This document shows positions 1-8,044 of a DNA stretch of 32,552 nucleotides, in pieces. Under the pieces are notes generated by a model. The model did not search any database. It was not told the origin of the DNA and saw only the letters and a program-made list of their open reading frames with translations. The position numbers and the translations under genes are program-made. Numbering within the stretch: position 1 is the stretch's first letter; each line of letters begins with the position of its first letter. Source of the stretch: an uncultured Oscillospiraceae bacterium. Its GTDB lineage: Bacteria > Bacillota > Clostridia > Oscillospirales > Ruminococcaceae. Where the stretch lies: positions 1 to 32,552 of the forward strand of contig CAJULF010000029.1 of NCBI GenBank assembly GCA_910587135.1. The letters run 5' to 3'.

Positions 1-1
1 T

Positions 2-47
2 CAGGCGCTTGAAGCGCCTGTGCAAACCACGCGTTTCACGCGTGGTT
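2..47. repeat. Two adjacent perfect hairpins at window edge
   Basis: CAGGCGCT and AGCGCCTG (2-9 / 13-20) form an 8-bp stem with a 3-base loop. AACCACGCGT and ACGCGTGGTT (25-34 / 38-47) form a 10-bp stem with a TTC loop, and an A/T-rich stretch follows. The pair could be a terminator for a gene left of the window. It also resembles the subterminal hairpins of IS200/IS605-type elements, but no tnpA or tnpB is visible here. The assignment is inference. Confidence 0.5.
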
Positions 48-199
48 ATGATTTATTTTAAGAACCATGTAAAAATTGCCAAAGCCTAAAAGTTTTTCGC
101 AATAGTCAACGAACAACTTGAAATGTTATGCTGCATTCTGCACAAAAAACCAATCGCCTACCGCCCACGAATAAAAAATCACCAAAATTCAAAAACATA

Positions 200-228
200 T
201 TGCGAAAAAATTTAGAATATGGTACAAT
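200..228 (+). promoter_or_regulatory. Promoter of the DUF1015 gene
   Basis: A TTGCGA -35 (200-205) and TACAAT -10 (223-228) are separated by exactly 17 bases. A TGG immediately upstream of the -10 makes it an extended -10. The start codon lies 84 bases downstream. The stretch 48-199 holds nothing I recognise. Confidence 0.75.
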
Positions 229-311
229 AAAGATAGGTTATTAAGGCGGGTAATATTTTCGGAATTCTCCGCTTTGACAGTTCAGCTCACAAACGAAAGG
301 AAAACATTTCT

Positions 312-1568
312 ATGACAGCTTTTACTACCGCAAATATTCTTCTTCCAAAACTGGATTCGGCGGGTATGTCAAAATGGAGCGTGGTCGCATGTGATCAGTA
401 TACCGGAGAACCGCGGTACTGGCGGGAAACGGCTGAGATAGTCGGTGACGCTCCCTCGGCGCTGAATCTTATTCTTCCCGAGGTCTGGCTTGAACAGCCC
501 GACATAGCGGAACGTATATCCGCCGTAAACGCGGAAATGGAAAAATATCTGAATCAGGGTCTTTTTGAAGAGTACCCCGACAGCCTTATTCTCACCCGCC
601 GCACACAGGCTGACGGCAAGGTGCGCACAGGCCTTGTTGGAGCTATCGACCTTGAAATGTACGATTACAACAAGGGCAGCAGTTCTCAGGTTCGCGCCAC
701 GGAAGCCACCGTTGCTGAGCGGATTCCTCCGCGGGTAAGGATACGAAAGGACGCTGCGCTTGAACTGCCCCATATAATGATACTTATCGATGACCCCGCA
801 AAAACAGTCATAGAGCCGCTTGAAGCAAAGGCGGACAGCTTTGAAAAGGTTTATGATTTTGAGCTTATGCAGAACGGCGGACGCCTTGAGGGGTTTGTCG
901 CAGACAGCAAAGCGATATCGGAAGTTATGGCGGCGCTCGACAGGCTTGCGGACAGATCGGAGTTCAACAAAAGATACGGACTGAACAACGAGGAAGTGCT
1001 GCTGTATGCCATGGGCGATGGAAATCACTCGCTTGCCACAGCCAAGGAATGTTACGAAATGAAAAAGCGCGAGGGCAGCCCCAGCGCCGCTCTTTCACGC
1101 TACGCTCTGGTGGAGCTTGTCAATCTGCACAGCCCTGCTCTGGAGTTTGAGGCAATACACCGCGTTATCACCGAAACGGATACCAAAAAGCTGATGACGG
1201 AACTTACGGAAGCGCTCGGTCTGAGCAGGGACGGCGGCGGTCAGCGGTTCACGGTTATTCTGGACGGCAAAGAGGAGAGCTTTGCCATAACAAAGCCGTC
1301 GTCAAATCTTACGGTAGGCTCTTTGCAGAGCTTTCTGGACGGGTTTCTTGCGGAGAACGCGGGAAAAATCGATTATATACACGGCGAAAACGTTGTCAGG
1401 GAGCTGTGCGGAAAAAACGGGAGTATAGGCTTTCTGCTGCCGTCAATGGAGAAATCCGAGCTTTTCCCAACGGTTATCAAGGACGGGGCGCTGCCGCGAA
1501 AGACCTTCTCAATGGGTCATGCCAACGACAAGCGTTTCTATTGCGAGGCACGAAAAATCAAGACATAA
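312..1568 (+). CDS. DUF1015 family protein
   Basis: This 418-residue cytoplasmic protein of the DUF1015 family starts at an ATG behind GAAAGGAAAA. It carries the family's most recognisable block, GDGNHSLATAK, at about residues 235-245, and an N-terminal VVACDQYTGEPRYW segment typical of the family. No signal peptide or membrane segment is visible. Some DUF1015-related proteins (SbnI, archaeal SerK) are free-serine kinases. Whether this bacterial branch shares that activity is not shown by the sequence, so the function stays open. The gene has its own promoter and looks monocistronic, because a fold-back repeat follows its stop within 6 bases. Length is normal for the family and no key segment appears broken. 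Confidence 0.85.
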   Translation: MTAFTTANILLPKLDSAGMSKWSVVACDQYTGEPRYWRETAEIVGDAPSALNLILPEVWLEQPDIAERISAVNAEMEKYLNQGLFEEYPDSLILTRRTQADGKVRTGLVGAIDLEMYDYNKGSSSQVRATEATVAERIPPRVRIRKDAALELPHIMILIDDPAKTVIEPLEAKADSFEKVYDFELMQNGGRLEGFVADSKAISEVMAALDRLADRSEFNKRYGLNNEEVLLYAMGDGNHSLATAKECYEMKKREGSPSAALSRYALVELVNLHSPALEFEAIHRVITETDTKKLMTELTEALGLSRDGGGQRFTVILDGKEESFAITKPSSNLTVGSLQSFLDGFLAENAGKIDYIHGENVVRELCGKNGSIGFLLPSMEKSELFPTVIKDGALPRKTFSMGHANDKRFYCEARKIKT

Positions 1569-1573
1569 AAATC

Positions 1574-1768
1574 AGAACTTGTTCTCATAGCCCGAAATGC
1601 TTGGACAACGAAGCAAATTTCGCGTGTTTCGAAGCGATTTTTCGCAGGTGTACTTGTAGTACAGGCTCGACACCGTCAGCTCGTCAAGAAAAACCAACGA
1701 AAAAAGCGTGAAATTTGCCGTCAGAAAAGCGTTGAGCAATTAGTTGAGCAATTATTAGAACAAGCTCT
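1574..1768. repeat. Fold-back repeat element with terminal inverted repeats
   Basis: The left end AGAACTTGTTCT (1574-1585) and right end AGAACAAGCTCT (1757-1768) are inverted repeats matching at 11 of 12 positions. Each is followed by CATAGC. Inside, GCAAATTTCGCG and CGTGAAATTTGC form a second nested inverted repeat. Near the right end GTTGAGCAATTA occurs twice in tandem (1731-1754). The ORF that crosses it (1406-1711) looks like a shadow. The layout is that of a MITE-like or hairpin repeat; no second copy is present in this window. Confidence 0.55.
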
Positions 1769-1827
1769 CATAGCGCAGACATTCCGTGTTTGCGCGGCGC
1801 AATAAAATTTTTAATCAGGAGGTAATC

Positions 1828-3000
1828 ATGAATCTCGTTAAGCTGGAAAACATCACCAAAATGCTGAAAAGCCAGGTAGCCAACGGAGAGGTCAAGGGGG
1901 CTTCCGCATATGTACTGCGCGGGGGTCACCCGATATACCGCGCAAACGTGGGCATGGCGGATGAGGCGCGCGGAATAAAGTGGGAGAACGACACCATAGT
2001 AAGACTGTATTCCGCCACAAAAAATATCACCGCAGCAGCGGTAATGATACTTTTTGACAGAGGTATGCTGGATATCAACGACAGCGTAAGCTGGTATCTT
2101 GAAGGCTTCAAAAATCAGAGCGTACTGACCGAAAACGGCAGCGAGCCGCTCAAAAAAGAGGTAACGATCAAAAATCTTCTGGACATGACCTCGGGCTGCT
2201 GCTACCCCGACACAAGCTTTGCCGCGGGCGCGGAAATGCAGAAGCTGTACGACAGAATGGCGAAAGATGTTGAAGCGGAAAAACCGTGGGACACGGTAAC
2301 TCTTGCCAATGAGATAGGAAAGCAGCCTCTCGCCTTTCAGCCCGGCGAAAGGTGGTTGTACGGCACCGGCGCCGACGTTCTGGGAGCCATCGTTGAGGTG
2401 GTTTCGGGGAAAAAATTCAGTGATTTCCTGCATATGGAGCTGTTTGAACCGCTGGGCATGAGGGACACGGACTTCTGGTGTCCGCCCGAAAAGCTAAACA
2501 GACTTGCCGAAAATTACGAGTTCAAGAACGGGGAGCTTGTCCCCTGCAACTGGCAGCACCTGGGGCTTACATACCTATGCCGCAAAAAGCCCGAGTTTGA
2601 AAGCGGCGGGGCGGGTCTGCTGTCCACAATGGACGATATGGCAGCCTTCGGCTCTATGCTGCTCAGCAAAGGCGTATACAACGGGCGCAGGATTCTTTCG
2701 GAAAACGCGGTGCGCTATATGACCTCCCCGCAGCTGAACGACAGGCAGCTTTCTTCCTTTGATTGGGAGGATAAGCGCGGATACAACTACGGAAATCTTA
2801 TGCATATCGCAACCGATCTGTCACAGACAGGTCCATCGGTTCACCTCGGCGAGTACGGCTGGGGAGGCTGGCTCGGGTGCGAATTTGTCAACGACCCCGA
2901 GGGAGGCTACACATTCCTGTACTTTATCCAGCGCTGCGGAGGTCTTGGCGCGCGTCCCATACGCATTATCAAGCAAATCGTCTACGGAGCTGAGGATTGA
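1828..3000 (+). CDS. Beta-lactamase-fold serine hydrolase (class C / esterase-like)
   Basis: The gene encodes 390 residues. The ATG at 1828 is chosen because AGGAGGT sits 5-6 bases upstream, although the frame stays open to 1786. It belongs to the beta-lactamase/penicillin-binding-like serine hydrolases. The nucleophile motif is SATK (S62-K65), the Tyr motif is at Y178 (Y-G-T rather than the classical Y-S-N), and a G-W-G-G block at 345-348 replaces the KTG-type third motif. GGAGLLSTMDDMAAF near 260-274 is typical of the esterase-like branch. There is no signal peptide, so it is probably cytoplasmic. That argues for an esterase or peptidase role rather than antibiotic resistance. The substrate is unknown. 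It stands alone between a fold-back repeat and the Hpt gene. Confidence 0.85.
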   Translation: MNLVKLENITKMLKSQVANGEVKGASAYVLRGGHPIYRANVGMADEARGIKWENDTIVRLYSATKNITAAAVMILFDRGMLDINDSVSWYLEGFKNQSVLTENGSEPLKKEVTIKNLLDMTSGCCYPDTSFAAGAEMQKLYDRMAKDVEAEKPWDTVTLANEIGKQPLAFQPGERWLYGTGADVLGAIVEVVSGKKFSDFLHMELFEPLGMRDTDFWCPPEKLNRLAENYEFKNGELVPCNWQHLGLTYLCRKKPEFESGGAGLLSTMDDMAAFGSMLLSKGVYNGRRILSENAVRYMTSPQLNDRQLSSFDWEDKRGYNYGNLMHIATDLSQTGPSVHLGEYGWGGWLGCEFVNDPEGGYTFLYFIQRCGGLGARPIRIIKQIVYGAED

Positions 3001-3100
3001 CATCGGTCGGTAACTAAACGTTGTCCCTCGGAAAACAAATATAATGGGAGAGTGCCGATAACCTGACTTTTAACAGTCAACCGTAAGGGGGTGTTGTTTA

Positions 3101-3463
3101 GTGATAAGTGAGGAAATACGCGCCGAGCTTCTTTCTGTCGGATTGAATACCGACGCCATGGTAGAGAAATTCATGGACAGCGAGGATATGTTCAGAAAAT
3201 ACTACGGTAAATTTTTCACCGCAGCCGACGAGGTCGTTGAAAGGCTTGCCTCGGCAGTATCCGACGGCGACCTCACCCAAACGGAGCGTAGCGCTCACGC
3301 GCTCAAGGGACTTGCGGGAAATATAGGGCTTAACGGCGTGTACGACCCCGCTAAGAAAATCGTGGACGATCTGAGGACCGGAAATACCGAAGAATACCGC
3401 CGCGATTTTGAGGTCTGCCGCAAAGCCTACGAAACGGCGCGGAAAATATCTGAGCGAATTTAA
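3101..3463 (+). CDS. Hpt (histidine phosphotransfer) domain protein
   Basis: This is a 120-residue protein made almost entirely of one Hpt domain. The phosphoacceptor is predicted to be H66 in the motif AHALKGLAGNIG. Such four-helix domains relay phosphate between hybrid histidine kinases and response regulators. No hybrid kinase is encoded nearby, so it must act in trans or serve another role. The start is a GTG at 3101 behind AAGGGGGTG. A TATAAT at 3040-3045 is a possible -10, but I find no well-spaced -35. The flotillin gene follows after 33 bases, so the two are probably co-transcribed. The family call is firm; the pathway is not. Confidence 0.85.
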   Translation: MISEEIRAELLSVGLNTDAMVEKFMDSEDMFRKYYGKFFTAADEVVERLASAVSDGDLTQTERSAHALKGLAGNIGLNGVYDPAKKIVDDLRTGNTEEYRRDFEVCRKAYETARKISERI

Positions 3464-3496
3464 CGGCGGCATATCTGCCGCGGAAAGGAATGTGTC

Positions 3497-5059
3497 ATGC
3501 CCAATTTTATATCTGCTGAAATTCTACTTCCCATAGGGATAATTCTTGCGATAGTTATTTTTATGTTCGCGGCGGGATACCGCAAAGCTCCGCCTGACAA
3601 AGCGTTTATTATAAGCGGTCTTCGCCGCAGAGCCAAAGTGGTAATAGGAAAAGCAAGTGTAAAGCTGCCGTTCTTCGAGCGCTGCGACGTGCTGGAGCTG
3701 GCACTTATGTCGGTTGACGTAAAGACCGCACAGGCTGTCCCCACAGCGGACTATATCAATATCTCCGTGGACGCGGTTGTAAACGTTAAAATATCCCCCG
3801 ATATGGAAACGATAGCGCGGGCGCAGCAGAACTTTCTGAACAAAAGCGTGGAATACATAACCAAGGTAGCCCGTGAGGTTCTTGAAGGCAATATGCGCGA
3901 GATTGTAGGTCAGATGAGATTGGAGGAGATGGTCTCCAACCGCCAGGCTTTCGCTGACAAGGTAAAGCAAAACGCCGACCCCGACCTTAGGGCAATGGGT
4001 TTGGAAATAGTTTCCTTCAACGTTCAGAATTTTGTGGACGATAATGGGATAATTAACGACATGGGTATTGACAACACCATGCAGATAAAGAAAAAAGCGG
4101 CTATCTCCAAAGCGGAAGCGGAACGCGATATCAAAATCGCACAGGCGGAGGCTAACCGCAAGGCTAACGACGCCAAGGTGGACTCCGAAACCGCTATCGC
4201 CGAGCGCCAGAACCAGCTTGCGATAAAGCAGGCTGAGCTCAAACGCGCCGCCGACATAAAGCAGGCGGAGGCAGACGCGGCGTACACCATTCAGCAGGAG
4301 GAGCAGCGCAAGACTATCGAGATAACCACTGCCAACGCAAATCTCGCAAAGCAGGAAAAAGAGGTCGAGATAAAGGCTAAGGAAGCGGAAATAAAGGAGC
4401 GCGCACTTGAAGCTGAAATCAAAAAGACGGCCGAAGCCGAAAAGTACGCAGCCCAGCAGCGAGCAGACGCGGAGCTGTACTCCACACAGAGAAGCGCGGA
4501 AGCTAAAAAATACGAGGATATCCAGAACTCCGAAGCCGAGCTTCAGATAAAGAAAAACGAGGCGGCAGCTATCCTTGTGACTGCCGAGAACGAAGCCGCG
4601 GCTGAAAAGGCTCGCGCAGAAGCGGCAAGATTCGCAGCCGAACAGGACGCGGAAGGTATCCGCGCAAGAGGTCTTGCCGAGGCGGAAGCGGTAAGAGCAA
4701 AGGCTCTCGCCGAAGCGGAGGGTCTTGACAAGAAAGCTGAGGCAATGCGCAAGATGGAAGAAGCGGCAGTGCTCCAGATGTATTTCGAGCAGATGCCCGC
4801 CATCGCGGAAGCCATCGCAAAGCCGCTGGAGAATATCGACAAGATAACCATGTACGGCGACGGGAACACATCGAAGCTGGTCAAGGACATTACCGAAGCA
4901 ACTACTCAGGCTTCGGCGGGACTGCTGGACGGTCTTGGGATCGATCTGGGAAGCATGGTAAATTCCTTTATCACCGGAAAAGCGATAGGCACGGGGCTCA
5001 ACTCGGAAATATCAAAAGAACCTCTCAAACCCGAAGCAAAGGAAGAAACTGTATTATAA
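3497..5059 (+). CDS. Flotillin-like SPFH protein (FloT/YuaG type)
   Basis: The protein is 520 residues, close to the roughly 510 of Bacillus FloT. Order: an N-terminal hydrophobic segment (about 8-27) that anchors it to the membrane, an SPFH/band-7 domain (about 30-190), then a long alanine/glutamate/lysine-rich coiled coil (about 195-430) with the EA-repeat look of flotillins. A glycine-containing C-terminal tail (about 470-495) is last. Flotillins scaffold membrane microdomains and oligomerise through the coiled coil. The ATG at 3497 follows GGAAAGGAA. No NfeD partner is adjacent, which is the usual neighbour. Here the upstream neighbour is a lone Hpt protein. The call is well supported by architecture. 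Confidence 0.93.
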   Translation: MPNFISAEILLPIGIILAIVIFMFAAGYRKAPPDKAFIISGLRRRAKVVIGKASVKLPFFERCDVLELALMSVDVKTAQAVPTADYINISVDAVVNVKISPDMETIARAQQNFLNKSVEYITKVAREVLEGNMREIVGQMRLEEMVSNRQAFADKVKQNADPDLRAMGLEIVSFNVQNFVDDNGIINDMGIDNTMQIKKKAAISKAEAERDIKIAQAEANRKANDAKVDSETAIAERQNQLAIKQAELKRAADIKQAEADAAYTIQQEEQRKTIEITTANANLAKQEKEVEIKAKEAEIKERALEAEIKKTAEAEKYAAQQRADAELYSTQRSAEAKKYEDIQNSEAELQIKKNEAAAILVTAENEAAAEKARAEAARFAAEQDAEGIRARGLAEAEAVRAKALAEAEGLDKKAEAMRKMEEAAVLQMYFEQMPAIAEAIAKPLENIDKITMYGDGNTSKLVKDITEATTQASAGLLDGLGIDLGSMVNSFITGKAIGTGLNSEISKEPLKPEAKEETVL

Positions 5060-5068
5060 AAAAAGCGA

Positions 5069-5092
5069 ATGCGCGGAGTAATATCCGCGCAT
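5069..5092. terminator. Hairpin after flotillin gene
   Basis: ATGCGCGG and CCGCGCAT form an 8-bp stem with an 8-base loop, 10 bases after the flotillin stop. The U-tract on the plus strand is weak (CGGTTTG). On the minus strand a run of seven T's follows the stem, so it could stop transcription from the right better than from the left. Confidence 0.5.
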
Positions 5093-5095
5093 CGG

Positions 5096-5149
5096 TTTGT
5101 AGAAAAAGCCTATTTGCCGCGCAATTTCGGCGCATGAAATTTCAAAAAG
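5096..5149 (-). repeat. Truncated copy of interspersed repeat family A (right end only)
   Basis: This piece carries GTAGAAAAAGCCTATTTG followed by CGGCGCATGAAATTTC, almost identical to the end found at 32506-32552 and, on the other strand, at 14520-14545 and 23660-23703. The other half of the element is missing. It ends 14 bases before the -35 of the galactosidase promoter. Confidence 0.75.
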
Positions 5150-5162
5150 CACAAATAAAAGG

Positions 5163-5191
5163 TTGTATTTTTTTCGGTAATATGTTATAAT
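5163..5191 (+). promoter_or_regulatory. Promoter of the galactomannan/kinase operon
   Basis: TTGTAT (5163-5168) and TATAAT (5186-5191) are spaced by 17 bases, and TGT just upstream gives an extended -10. The first gene starts 46 bases further on. I see no obvious catabolite-response element overlapping it. Confidence 0.8.
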
Positions 5192-5237
5192 AAATTCATA
5201 TAGTTTTTGGCAGAATTCTTAAAAGGAGAAAACGACA

Positions 5238-6461
5238 ATGGACAATAAATATCTGGGTCTGACCCCTCCCATGGGTTGGAATTCATGGAACACTTTCACA
5301 TGGCAGATAAACGAGCAGCTTATCATGCAGGCTGCCGACGCGTTTGTGGAATGCGGACTGAAAGACGCGGGGTATGAGTATATCGTCATAGATGACTGCT
5401 GGAGCGAAAAGCAGCGCGACGAAAACGGACGGCTGGTGCCCGATAAGTACAAATTCCCTAACGGCATTAAGGCTGTGGCGGACTACGTACACTCAAAGGG
5501 GCTTAAATTCGGAATGTACTCATGCGCGGGAACTCATACCTGCGGAGGTCACCCGGGAAGCTTTGAACATGAGTTTGACGACGCGGCTACCTTTGCGGAA
5601 TGGGGCGTGGACTACTTAAAGTACGACTACTGCTACAAGCCCGATTTTATCCCCGGGGAGATTCTTTACAAAAGAATGGCTATGGCTCTGCGCAACTGCG
5701 GTCGGGATATTATGTTCTCAGCCTGCAACTGGGGCAACGATGACGTTTACAAATGGATACGCGAGAGCGGCGCTCACCTTTTCCGCTCCACAGGTGATAT
5801 CCAGGACAGCTGGGAATCCATCAGACGGTTGGCGCTGTCGCAAATGGGTCAGGAGTGCTACGGCGGTAATTACTGCCACAACGACATCGATATGCTGGTA
5901 GTGGGAATGCACGGCGGAAGCAACAACGAATGGATAAACGCGGGAGCCGACGGCGGAGTTAACGTTATTGCCGACAGCGGCAACGGCGCTGAGGGCGCTA
6001 TGCCCAAGATCGGCGGCTGCACCGATACGGAGTACAAAACCCACTTCTCGCTGTGGGCGATAATGAACAGCCCGCTTATGATAGGCTGCGATATCAGAAA
6101 AATGTCCGATGCTACAAGGGAGATACTCACCAACCGCGACGTTATCGCAATAAATCAGGATATAGAGTGTCGCGGAGCGTACCGCATAAAGCAGTGGAAC
6201 AATCCCGAAAACGTATTCTCACTGATAAAGCTTATGTCGGACGGCAGCTATGCCATCGGTATGTTCAACTTCGGCGACAGGACAAGCGAGATGTCGCTTC
6301 AGTTCTGGGATATGGGACTTCCCGCGGCAAGCGGACGGGGCTTCGATATCTATGACTGTTGGAAGCATGAAAATCTCGGAAAGTTCTCGGAGCGCTTCGT
6401 CGCGAATATCGAGCCGCACGACTGTCTTGTTCTGAGGGCAAGGCTCGTTGGCATGAAATAA
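5238..6461 (+). CDS. GH27 alpha-galactosidase, cytoplasmic
   Basis: This 407-residue glycoside hydrolase family 27 enzyme removes terminal alpha-1,6-linked galactose from galacto-oligosaccharides or galactomannan fragments with retention of configuration. Family marks are LTPPMGWNSWN at 8-18, IDDCW at 51-55, nucleophile D130 in YLKYDYC, and acid/base D187 in RSTGDIQDSW. These match the R+4 spacing seen in human alpha-galactosidase A. NDIDMLVVG at 215-223 is also conserved. There is no signal peptide, so it should act on imported oligosaccharides. The start has AAAAGGAGAA upstream. It is the first gene of an operon whose next members overlap or lie close: zinc protein, GH26 mannanase, histidine kinase. 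Linkage to a mannanase makes galactomannan the likely source. Confidence 0.95.
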   Translation: MDNKYLGLTPPMGWNSWNTFTWQINEQLIMQAADAFVECGLKDAGYEYIVIDDCWSEKQRDENGRLVPDKYKFPNGIKAVADYVHSKGLKFGMYSCAGTHTCGGHPGSFEHEFDDAATFAEWGVDYLKYDYCYKPDFIPGEILYKRMAMALRNCGRDIMFSACNWGNDDVYKWIRESGAHLFRSTGDIQDSWESIRRLALSQMGQECYGGNYCHNDIDMLVVGMHGGSNNEWINAGADGGVNVIADSGNGAEGAMPKIGGCTDTEYKTHFSLWAIMNSPLMIGCDIRKMSDATREILTNRDVIAINQDIECRGAYRIKQWNNPENVFSLIKLMSDGSYAIGMFNFGDRTSEMSLQFWDMGLPAASGRGFDIYDCWKHENLGKFSERFVANIEPHDCLVLRARLVGMK

Positions 6462-6664
6462 TGGAAAACTGGAAAACCTGCCGCGAATGCGGCGCGGCTC
6501 TCGGCTCAGACGATATCGCCATAAATCAGAAGCTCATTTCGCGCAATGTGCGGGAGTTCTTCTGCATTGACTGTCTCGCAGCATATTACAAGACCACCCG
6601 CGAAGTTATACAGAAGCGGATCGACTACTACCGTGCAAGCGGAACGTGCACACTGTTCAGATAA
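6461..6664 (+). CDS. Small putative zinc-binding protein
   Basis: This 67-residue protein's ATG overlaps the stop of the alpha-galactosidase by one base (TAATG), which suggests translational coupling. Two CxxC pairs (C7/C10 and C35/C38) are spaced as in a zinc ribbon. A basic, helical C-terminal half (TTREVIQKRIDYYR) follows, with one further Cys at 63. I do not recognise a named family. Its conserved placement inside the operon supports it being real. Possible roles are a small nucleic-acid-binding or chaperone-like protein; this is inference only. Confidence 0.7.
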   Translation: MENWKTCRECGAALGSDDIAINQKLISRNVREFFCIDCLAAYYKTTREVIQKRIDYYRASGTCTLFR

Positions 6665-6685
6665 TTTATGAAGGGAGAATTTTTT

Positions 6686-8044
6686 ATGAAAAAGTTTTTA
6701 TCGCTTATTCTCACGGCGGCTCTTACGCTGTCGCTTACCGCCTGTCAAAAGGACGACGCATACTCTGAGGGAGTTTCCGACGCCTCTTCTGACCTTGCTT
6801 CGGATAATTCCGTAAGCAGCGATACCGACGACAACGGTACAGAGAGCCCGGTTATTTTGTCCAACCCCGTAAAGAAAACCGCGGACGGGGACATAGATAT
6901 GGAAGCGGCGCTGTCTTACGAAACGGATTTTGACGCGTTCAAGGCAGAAATGGCTTCCCGTGAGGTCGATCTGTCAATGCCCGTATCGCTCAACGCCCGC
7001 GAGAATGAAAACACCATGGAAGTGTTCAACTATCTCAAGAGCATTTACGGAAAGCAGATGCTCTCCGCTCAGCAGCAGATGGATCTTAGCAACACCTATG
7101 AGGATCTTGTTTTTTACAACGCCACCGGTGATATCCCCGCTATGAAGGGCTTTGACTTTATTTTCACCACCGGCTCATACTCCAGCCGCGATATGATTGA
7201 CGCGGCTATCAAGTGGGCTACGGAAAGCGGCGGACTGGTCACTTTCACATGGCACTGGAACGTGCCGAGGGACGTTGACAATCCCGACCTCGGCTGGGCT
7301 TTCTATATGGAGCGCGACGGCGTGACCATAGACAACTTTGACCCGCTCAAGGCAACCACTCCCGGAACAAAGGAGTACGAAGTAGCGGTTCATGACATAG
7401 ACCTTATCGCCAGCTATCTGCAGGAAATGGAGAGCCTTGGGATAACCGTGCTTTTCCGTCCTTTCCACGAGGCAAGCGACGGCTGGTTCTGGTGGGGGTT
7501 GCAAACCGAGGACAAGAAAATGATAAAGGATGGCACATATCCCGATACCTACCAAAGGCTGTGGTATATGATGTTTGACCGCCTGGAAAACTACCACAAG
7601 CTCTCAAATATTATCTGGGTGTGGAACGGTCAGAGCAAATTCTGCGCGGTTGACCCCAACACCTACGATATTGCGGGTGTTGACTATTACGCTAACAGCG
7701 AAGACCACTCCCCGCTTGTTTCCCAGTATGAAAAACTGGCGGATTATACCTATGAGGGAAAGATGCTGGCGCTCAGCGAGTGCGGATACCTTCCCGACCC
7801 GCAGCAATGCGCGGACGAAAACGCAATGTGGCTGTACTACATGATATGGAACGGAGATTTTATCTACGACAGCATCAGCTTTGACGGCACTCCGAGCCCT
7901 AATGAGGAGCGCCTGAACAACGATTTGATCAAGGAGTATTTTGAGAACGAGCATCTGGTGACATGGAACGATCTTCCCGAATTCCGCTTCGGAAAGAAAG
8001 AAAAGCCCAATCCTATTGTTGTGTGGGAATACTTCAAGGATTGA
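6686..8044 (+). CDS. GH26 endo-beta-1,4-mannanase lipoprotein
   Basis: The protein has 452 residues from the ATG at 6686, which has AAGGGAGAA 7 bases upstream; an in-frame ATG at 6668 lacks such a site. A lipoprotein signal peptide ends in LTAC with the lipidated Cys at position 20. A Ser/Asp-rich linker (about 21-55) then leads to the catalytic domain. The GH26 acid/base is E262 in RPFHEASDGW and the nucleophile is E365 in LSECGY. It should cut beta-1,4-mannan at the cell surface. It has no dockerin or carbohydrate-binding module, so it is anchored by lipid rather than a cellulosome. It follows the zinc gene by 21 bases and overlaps the kinase start by one base. Confidence 0.94.
   Translation: MKKFLSLILTAALTLSLTACQKDDAYSEGVSDASSDLASDNSVSSDTDDNGTESPVILSNPVKKTADGDIDMEAALSYETDFDAFKAEMASREVDLSMPVSLNARENENTMEVFNYLKSIYGKQMLSAQQQMDLSNTYEDLVFYNATGDIPAMKGFDFIFTTGSYSSRDMIDAAIKWATESGGLVTFTWHWNVPRDVDNPDLGWAFYMERDGVTIDNFDPLKATTPGTKEYEVAVHDIDLIASYLQEMESLGITVLFRPFHEASDGWFWWGLQTEDKKMIKDGTYPDTYQRLWYMMFDRLENYHKLSNIIWVWNGQSKFCAVDPNTYDIAGVDYYANSEDHSPLVSQYEKLADYTYEGKMLALSECGYLPDPQQCADENAMWLYYMIWNGDFIYDSISFDGTPSPNEERLNNDLIKEYFENEHLVTWNDLPEFRFGKKEKPNPIVVWEYFKD

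Noticed and set aside
1828..3000. Antibiotic-resistance beta-lactamase
   Set aside because: It has no signal peptide, no Y-S-N and no KTG motif; the esterase-like branch fits better.
3021..3045. TTGTCC and TATAAT as a promoter for the Hpt gene
   Set aside because: The spacer is only 13 bases. The -10 may be real, but the pair as drawn is unlikely.
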